Below, piece by piece: positions 59,303-64,000 of a stretch of 64,000 nt of DNA. The translations under genes were made by a program, and so were the position numbers. How positions within the stretch are numbered: the first letter of the stretch is position 1; each line of letters begins with the position of its first letter. The notes under the pieces are model-generated. The model was not told the DNA's origin and did no database searches. It saw only the letters and a list, made by a program, of their open reading frames with translations. The DNA comes from Roseiarcus sp963741845 (GTDB taxonomy: Bacteria; Pseudomonadota; Alphaproteobacteria; Rhizobiales; Beijerinckiaceae): the NCBI GenBank assembly GCA_963741845.1, contig CAVUJV010000024.1, positions 496,001 to 560,000 of the forward strand, written 5' to 3'.

Positions 59303-60124
59303 TTACGCGCCGTCGCGGTCCACCGGCCATGCCGCGGTAAAATGCGTGCCCCGGGTGTCGGAGGCGTCGAGACGAATGATCTTGGCGCCGTTGGAGACAT
59401 AGCTGAAGCGGAAGTTCGGATCCTCGGAGATCGAGATGCCGCCCTGCATCGAGAAGATGAGGTCGTCGCCCTGATTGACGGTCAGATGGTTGATGAATTG
59501 CGCCGGCGTATAGAGATGCGTGACCTGATCCATCTGCAGGCCGGAATTGTTGGGGTGGCGCAGCATGATCTGCGCTTCGCGATGGCCTTCGGGGGCATTG
59601 GGAAGCAGGCGGAATTTCGTCTGGCCGAGCGTCGCCACCGCCTCGTCCAGGCTCTTCACCATCGGCGCCGAGCAGCCGCCCGCGGCCTTCACATAGCGGG
59701 TCGCGCCATGCAGGCTGCCGTCGCTGAGTTCCGCGACGAGGTGGACGTTCGTATAGGAATTCACCCGCACCCGCGTCGCGATGCTGGTCACCCCGGCCTT
59801 TTCGCCGAGCGTGAACGCGGCCGCCAACGGCATGGGATTCTCGTCGATGATCAGGCTCAGCTTGACCACGTGGCGAGAGTCGCCCGGCGGCATATGGACG
59901 GAGAGCGTCATCGGCACGAGCGCGGCGTCTTCGGCCCGCACGGGCGCATCGAGCGAAACGATCGCCGGGTCCTCGACGATCGGCTTGTCCTTGAAGAAGG
60001 CCGTCTTGAGGTCCGGCCACGGGTCGTCAGGTTGCGCGGACTGAGCCGCGGCCGGTCCGAGGAGCGCTGCAAAGACCAGAGCGGCGAGGGCGCCGCGCTG
60101 CAACATGGATGTTCGTGTTCTCAC
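59303..60124 (-). CDS. Quinoprotein dehydrogenase-associated SoxYZ-like carrier
   Basis: A 273-residue fused SoxY/SoxZ-like periplasmic protein. The N-terminal SoxY-like half has VNSYTNVHLVAEL and ends at YVKAAGGCSAP, with the carrier Cys; the C-terminal half is SoxZ-like (MLRHPNNSGLQMDQ, FTAAWPVD). GTG 60124 was chosen because GGGAGG lies seven bases before and it gives a good signal peptide (LAALVFAALLGPAAAQ). The family accompanies PQQ dehydrogenases rather than thiosulfate oxidation. Confidence 0.88.
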   Translation of the reverse strand: MRTRTSMLQRGALAALVFAALLGPAAAQSAQPDDPWPDLKTAFFKDKPIVEDPAIVSLDAPVRAEDAALVPMTLSVHMPPGDSRHVVKLSLIIDENPMPLAAAFTLGEKAGVTSIATRVRVNSYTNVHLVAELSDGSLHGATRYVKAAGGCSAPMVKSLDEAVATLGQTKFRLLPNAPEGHREAQIMLRHPNNSGLQMDQVTHLYTPAQFINHLTVNQGDDLIFSMQGGISISEDPNFRFSYVSNGAKIIRLDASDTRGTHFTAAWPVDRDGA

Positions 60125-60171
60125 CTCGTCCTCCCTTGTGTCGATCATGCCTTGTGTCGATCCTGCAGGGT

Positions 60172-61113
60172 CTACGGCTGATCCCATTCGTATTCGGCGA
60201 AGGCCGCGGTTGCGTTACGCGGATTGTAGTCATTGAAAAGTTGCCACTGATCGCGCTGCGACTGGCCCGCTTCCTTCGCCGCCTGCGAAACGTCGTCGCC
60301 CTTGGCGATGAGCGCTTTCACGTCGCCGCTCAATCGCTCGAAATAGGCCTTCTCCGCATCGAGCGCCTCCGGCCATGGCGCTGTCACCGGCCCATGTCCG
60401 GGAACGACGCGGACAGCGGGAATGCGCGCAAGCGCGGGCAAGTCCGCGAGCCATCCCTTCACCGAACCGTCGATGATCGGCAGGTGCTTCAGGAACACCG
60501 TGTCGCCTGCGAACAGCGTGCGCGTCGTCGGATCGTAGACGGTCAGGTCCGAGTCGGTGTGGGCGGGGGGCCATGCCTTGAGCGCGATCACGCGTCCGCC
60601 GAGATCGAGCTCGCGTTCGTCATCGACGAGCAGGGTCGGCGGCACGATGCGCACCTCCTTCATGAGCTTGTCGCCAATGATATTCCGAAACGACTGAAGG
60701 TAAAAGGCGCCGCGCTGCGCGAGTGCGCGCGGCAGGTTGCGGTGCCCGACGAATGTGGCGCCGAGCCCCTCGAATGCTGCGTTGCCGAAAATGTGATCGG
60801 GGTGAAAGTGTGTGTTGATGACATAGAGAACCGGCTTGTCGGTGACCGCATGAATCGCGGCGATGAGTTCGCGGCCCTCGACGACGCTGCCGCCGGTATC
60901 CACGACCGCGACGCCCTTGTCTCCCACTATGAATCCGATGTTCGCGATATCGCCGATGTTGGCTTCGTCCATCAGCGCGACCGCTCCCGCATGAGCGTAA
61001 ACGCCGGGCGCGATTTGCTGCACTGCAAAGCGCTCCTCGCAGAGGCCAGGATTTGCAGGCAAGAGCAGGAAGGCGAGCGACGCTGCAAGCCCGAGCGATA
61101 GAATGTTTCTCAT
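60172..61113 (-). CDS. Quinoprotein relay system zinc metallohydrolase
   Basis: A 313-residue exported metallo-beta-lactamase-fold protein. Metal motif THFHPDHIFG, further ligands in PPAHTDSDLTVY and VVPGHGPVT. Signal peptide LGLAASLAFLLLPANPGLC. It precedes the SoxYZ-like gene in one operon (47-base gap) and is divergent from xoxF. Substrate unknown; possibly acts on a carrier-bound thioester. Confidence 0.9.
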   Translation of the reverse strand: MRNILSLGLAASLAFLLLPANPGLCEERFAVQQIAPGVYAHAGAVALMDEANIGDIANIGFIVGDKGVAVVDTGGSVVEGRELIAAIHAVTDKPVLYVINTHFHPDHIFGNAAFEGLGATFVGHRNLPRALAQRGAFYLQSFRNIIGDKLMKEVRIVPPTLLVDDERELDLGGRVIALKAWPPAHTDSDLTVYDPTTRTLFAGDTVFLKHLPIIDGSVKGWLADLPALARIPAVRVVPGHGPVTAPWPEALDAEKAYFERLSGDVKALIAKGDDVSQAAKEAGQSQRDQWQLFNDYNPRNATAAFAEYEWDQP

Positions 61114-61438
61114 ATGCGATCACTGCTGTCGATCAATGCAACCCGCGTCGCAAACGATTGCGCGACTAGCACAAATTTCACTTGCGCGCGCCTTCATGTT
61201 GGAAATATGCTCGCGCAGTTTTCGGCTTCATGAGGCGCGAACGGTCGGGAGCCGCCGCGCATCTTTCGAAGGCAGGCGAGACCTCCGAGACCGGAGGTCG
61301 AAGAATCGTCTCGCCATGTCGTGACACGCTGTCGAAGACATTTATCCCACTGCAGTAGTCGCCCTGGGCGGCAGGTAGGCGCGGTTGAATCGTGCAGACT
61401 TGGCGTTACGGGCAGGATGACATCTGGGAGGAACCGCA
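61114..61438. promoter_or_regulatory. Divergent promoter region of xoxF and the quinoprotein relay operon
   Basis: This 325-base gap must hold both promoters. A nested hairpin at 61275-61315 (GGCGAGAC..GTCTCGCC outside, CCTCC..GGAGG inside) lies 125 bases before xoxF and may be in its 5' leader. GGGAGGAA precedes the xoxF ATG. No clear -35/-10 pair was identified. Confidence 0.55.
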
Positions 61439-63247
61439 ATGCGCAAATATTTGCTTGCAAGCTGCATTGGCGTGACCGCTTTGTTCACGGCTGGCTACGC
61501 CAGCGCGAACGACGATCTCGCCGCCATGACGAAGGACCCGAAGCAATGGGTCACCCCGGCCCGCGACTTCGCGGGAACGCGCTTTTCCGAACTCAAGCAG
61601 ATCAACACGGAAAACGTCCATAAGCTCGCCCCGGCCTGGACGTTCTCGACCGGCGTTCTGCGCGGCCATGAAGGCCAGCCGCTGGTCATCGGCGACGTGA
61701 TGTATGTGCATGCGCCGTTCCCGAACACCGTTTTCGCGCTCGACCTCAACAACGACGGCAAGATCCTCTGGAAGTACGAGCCGAAGCAGGATCCGAACGT
61801 CATTCCCGTCATGTGCTGCGACACGGTGAATCGCGGCCTCGCCTATGGCGACGGCATGATCTTCCTTCATCAGGCCGATACGACCCTCGTCGCGCTCGAC
61901 GCCAAGACCGGCAAGGTCGCGTGGTCGGTCAAGGACGGCGATCCGTCGAAGGGCGAGACCGGAACCGACGCCCCGTTCGTCTTCAAGGACAAGGTCCTCG
62001 TCGGCGTGTCCGGCGGCGAGTTCGGCGTGCGCGGCTGGGTCAGCGCCTACAATGTCAAGGACGGCAAGCTGGTGTGGCGCGGCTTCTCGGAAGGCCCGGA
62101 TTCGGACCTCATCGTCGATCCGGAGAAGACGACCAGCCTCGGCAAGCCGATCGGCAAGGATTCGAGCCTGAAGACCTGGGAAGGCGATCAGTGGAAGATC
62201 GGCGGCGGCGCCACCTGGGGATGGTATTCCTACGATCCGGAGACGAACCTCGTCTATTACGGCTCGGGCAATCCTTCGACCTGGAACCCGAAGCAGCGTC
62301 CGGGCGACAACAAGTGGTCCATGACCATTTGGGCGCGCGATCTCGACACCGGCATGACCAAGTGGGTCTATCAGATGACGCCCCACGACGAGTGGGACTA
62401 TGACGGCGTCAACGAGATGATCCTCACCGACCAGAAGATCGACGGCAAGGATCGCAAGCTCCTCACCCACTTCGATCGCAACGGCTTCGGCTACACGCTT
62501 GACCGCGTCACGGGCGACCTGCTGGTGGCGGACAAGTTCGATCCGGCGGTGAACTGGGCCACCGGCATCAACATGGACAAGTCGTCGCCGGATTTCGGCC
62601 GTCCAATTCGCGTCAAGAAGTACTCGACCGAGGCGAATGGCGAGGACAACAACACCCAGGGCGTCTGCCCGGCGGCGCTCGGCTCGAAGGACGAGCAGCC
62701 TGCATCCTACTCGCCGGAAACCGGACTGTTCTACGTCCCGACGAACCACGTCTGCATGGACTACGAGCCGTTCAAGGTGAGCTACACCGCGGGTCAGCCC
62801 TATGTCGGCGCGACTTTGTCCATGTATCCGCCTCCGGGCGAGAAGAACATGGGCAATTTCATTGCCTGGGACAACAAGACCGGCAAGATCGTGTGGTCGG
62901 ATCCCGAACAGTTCTCGGTCTGGTCGGGCTCGCTCGCGACCGCCGGCGGCGTTGTCTTCTACGGCACGCTTGAAGGCTATCTGAAGGCGGTCGACGCCAA
63001 GACGGGCAAGGAACTCTACAAGTTCAAGACCCCGTCGGGCATCATCGGCAACGTGATGACCTACGAGCACAAGGGCCGGCAGTATGTCGCGGTCCTGTCG
63101 GGCGTCGGCGGCTGGGCGGGCATCGGTCTTGCGGCCGGCCTGACCGACCCGCATGCGGGCCTCGGCGCCGTCGGCGGCTACGCCGCGCTGTCGAGCTACA
63201 CGGCGCTCGGCGGAAACCTCACGGTCTTCGCTCTGCCTCAGAACTAG
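61439..63247 (+). CDS. xoxF: Lanthanide-dependent methanol dehydrogenase XoxF
   Basis: Periplasmic PQQ eight-bladed propeller enzyme that oxidises methanol (and possibly formaldehyde). 602 residues with signal peptide (SCIGVTALFTAGYASA). The PQQ-stacking disulfide Cys126-Cys127 is in VMCCDTVN. The catalytic Asp320 and the extra lanthanide ligand Asp322 lie in PHDEWDYDGVNE; calcium-type MxaF has no second Asp. Ending GGNLTVFALP is typical of XoxF. Frame intact. No mxaFI genes are in the window. Confidence 0.97.
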   Translation: MRKYLLASCIGVTALFTAGYASANDDLAAMTKDPKQWVTPARDFAGTRFSELKQINTENVHKLAPAWTFSTGVLRGHEGQPLVIGDVMYVHAPFPNTVFALDLNNDGKILWKYEPKQDPNVIPVMCCDTVNRGLAYGDGMIFLHQADTTLVALDAKTGKVAWSVKDGDPSKGETGTDAPFVFKDKVLVGVSGGEFGVRGWVSAYNVKDGKLVWRGFSEGPDSDLIVDPEKTTSLGKPIGKDSSLKTWEGDQWKIGGGATWGWYSYDPETNLVYYGSGNPSTWNPKQRPGDNKWSMTIWARDLDTGMTKWVYQMTPHDEWDYDGVNEMILTDQKIDGKDRKLLTHFDRNGFGYTLDRVTGDLLVADKFDPAVNWATGINMDKSSPDFGRPIRVKKYSTEANGEDNNTQGVCPAALGSKDEQPASYSPETGLFYVPTNHVCMDYEPFKVSYTAGQPYVGATLSMYPPPGEKNMGNFIAWDNKTGKIVWSDPEQFSVWSGSLATAGGVVFYGTLEGYLKAVDAKTGKELYKFKTPSGIIGNVMTYEHKGRQYVAVLSGVGGWAGIGLAAGLTDPHAGLGAVGGYAALSSYTALGGNLTVFALPQN

Positions 63248-63284
63248 GAACAGAACTGACCTAAAGCGATTGGTAAGGAAATGA

Positions 63285-63334
63285 AGAGGGCCCGGCGCAA
63301 GCGCACATTTGGCGCCGGGCCCTCTGTCTGTTTT
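63285..63334 (+). terminator. Strong hairpin terminator or attenuator between xoxF and xoxG
   Basis: AGAGGGCCCGGCGC pairs with GCGCCGGGCCCTCT over 14 bases, followed by GTCTGTTTT. It lies 37 bases after xoxF and 24 before xoxG, so it probably lets xoxF be made in excess of xoxG. Confidence 0.85.
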
Positions 63335-63358
63335 AACTGACGCCAAGGAAAAGCATTC

Positions 63359-63890
63359 GTGACGATCAGCAAATCGACTCTCGCCGCGGCGCTCGCGGTC
63401 ACCTTCGTGCTCGGTGCGGCGCGCGTCGCATTCGCCGAGCCGCCGGGAGACCCGGCGGCTGTCACGGATGATAACGGCATGTGGAAAGACAAGAACGGCG
63501 ATCCGACCTACAAGGTCGATCCGGACGGAAAGGTCGACTGGTATACCTACTCCGGCTTCCGCCGTTATCATTCGGAGTGCCACGTCTGCCACGGCCCCGA
63601 CGGAGAGGGATCAAGCTATGCTCCCGCGCTCGCGAACTCCCTCAAGACGCTCAATTATGCGGAGTTCTACGGCACGGTCGTGAGCGGCAGGAAGAATCTC
63701 GCCGGCGGCCAGGAGAAGGTCATGCCGGCCTTCGCCGACGAACAAGAATGTCATGTGCTACCTCAATGACATTTACATCTATCTGCGGGCCCGTTCGCAG
63801 GACGCCGTTCCGCGAGGCCGACCCATGGAGCACGCGCCGAAGCCCGCGGCTTTCGAAGATGCGGAGAACAAGTGCATGAGCGGGTCATAA
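63359..63890 (+). CDS. xoxG: XoxG-type cytochrome c (one frameshift)
   Basis: Electron acceptor of XoxF. GTG 63359 after AAGGA. Signal peptide LAAALAVTFVLGAARVAFA, haem site CHVCH, and VMPAFAD region near the Met ligand. Near 63740 one extra base breaks the frame; removing it gives NKNVMCYLNDIYIYLRARSQ and a stop at 63890, 176 residues, the usual XoxG C-terminus. As given, the frame stops at 63769. Confidence 0.88.
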
Positions 63891-63893
63891 TCC

Positions 63894-64000
63894 ATGCGGA
63901 TTATCCAGCGCGCCCTCGCCGGACTGCTGCTTTGTCTGGGCGCTTGCGTCGGGCGCGAGCGCCCAGCAGGCGCAAGTGGGCGACACGATCGAGCTGGTCG
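63894..64000 (+). CDS. xoxJ: XoxJ/MxaJ-type periplasmic binding protein, start only (frameshifted)
   Basis: The window ends inside this gene. ATG 63894 is 3 bases after the xoxG stop. The leader RIIQRALAGLLLCLG is followed near 63941 by a frame change; in the next frame LASGASAQQAQVGDTIELV reads as a signal-peptide end and the mature start of a XoxJ-like protein. The xoxFGJ order supports the call. Confidence 0.7.
   Translation, partial: MRIIQRALAGLLLCLGACVGRERPAGASGRHDRAG

Overview
The window is high-GC alphaproteobacterial chromosome with the coding style of a Rhizobiales methylotroph. The right end carries a lanthanide-type methanol dehydrogenase (xoxF) with its cytochrome (xoxG) and the start of xoxJ, a quinoprotein-relay pair, pqqA, and genes for methanofuran and tetrahydromethanopterin (H4MPT) cofactors. 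With a PHA synthase elsewhere, this fits a Methylocystaceae or Beijerinckiaceae type methylotroph or methanotroph. No methane monooxygenase, rRNA, tRNA, CRISPR array, transposase or prophage gene was seen.

Layout. 1-13 kb: an accessory sugar region with a ribose-type binding protein, an L-fucose-isomerase-like gene, and a glucan-degrading set (GH94 phosphorylase, GH15, GH144-type endo-beta-1,2-glucanase, an SbmA/BacA-like ABC protein with a degenerate ATPase, and a GH3 beta-glucosidase). 13-19 kb: repeats, a Rieske/desaturase pair, TspO, uxuA and accA. 19-20 kb: a HicA-like/HTH two-gene cassette resembling a toxin-antitoxin module. 20-26 kb: a TetR/CecR-controlled efflux operon, an L,D-transpeptidase and gamma-glutamyltransferase. 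26-38 kb: a membrane protein with an Ig-like tail, a Suv3-type helicase fused to an S4 domain, SMP-30, dienelactone hydrolase, PHA synthase, an atypical SDR, a divergent SBF transporter/LysR pair and a porin. 38-43 kb: hisE-like, purQ, purS, ptsN, hpf and rpoN, a conserved housekeeping block. 43-50 kb: a lysine 2,3-aminomutase-like gene, a beta-barrel protein, a divergent two-component system and a pterin operon (PCD-like, folP, folK). 50-64 kb: the PQQ, C1-cofactor and methanol-oxidation region.

How the right end works together. XoxF oxidises methanol in the periplasm using PQQ and a lanthanide and passes electrons to XoxG. PqqA is the peptide precursor of PQQ. The PQQ-associated binding protein, beta-propeller, SoxYZ-like carrier and metallohydrolase are families that accompany PQQ dehydrogenases. 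The cofactor genes support H4MPT/methanofuran-dependent formaldehyde oxidation downstream of XoxF.

About a dozen genes, including ones expected to be needed (ptsN, hpf, an mfnF-like gene, xoxG, xoxJ), each contain one or two single-base frame changes. Spread this way, they look more like uncorrected assembly indels than gene decay. Spans given for those genes cover the whole interrupted gene.
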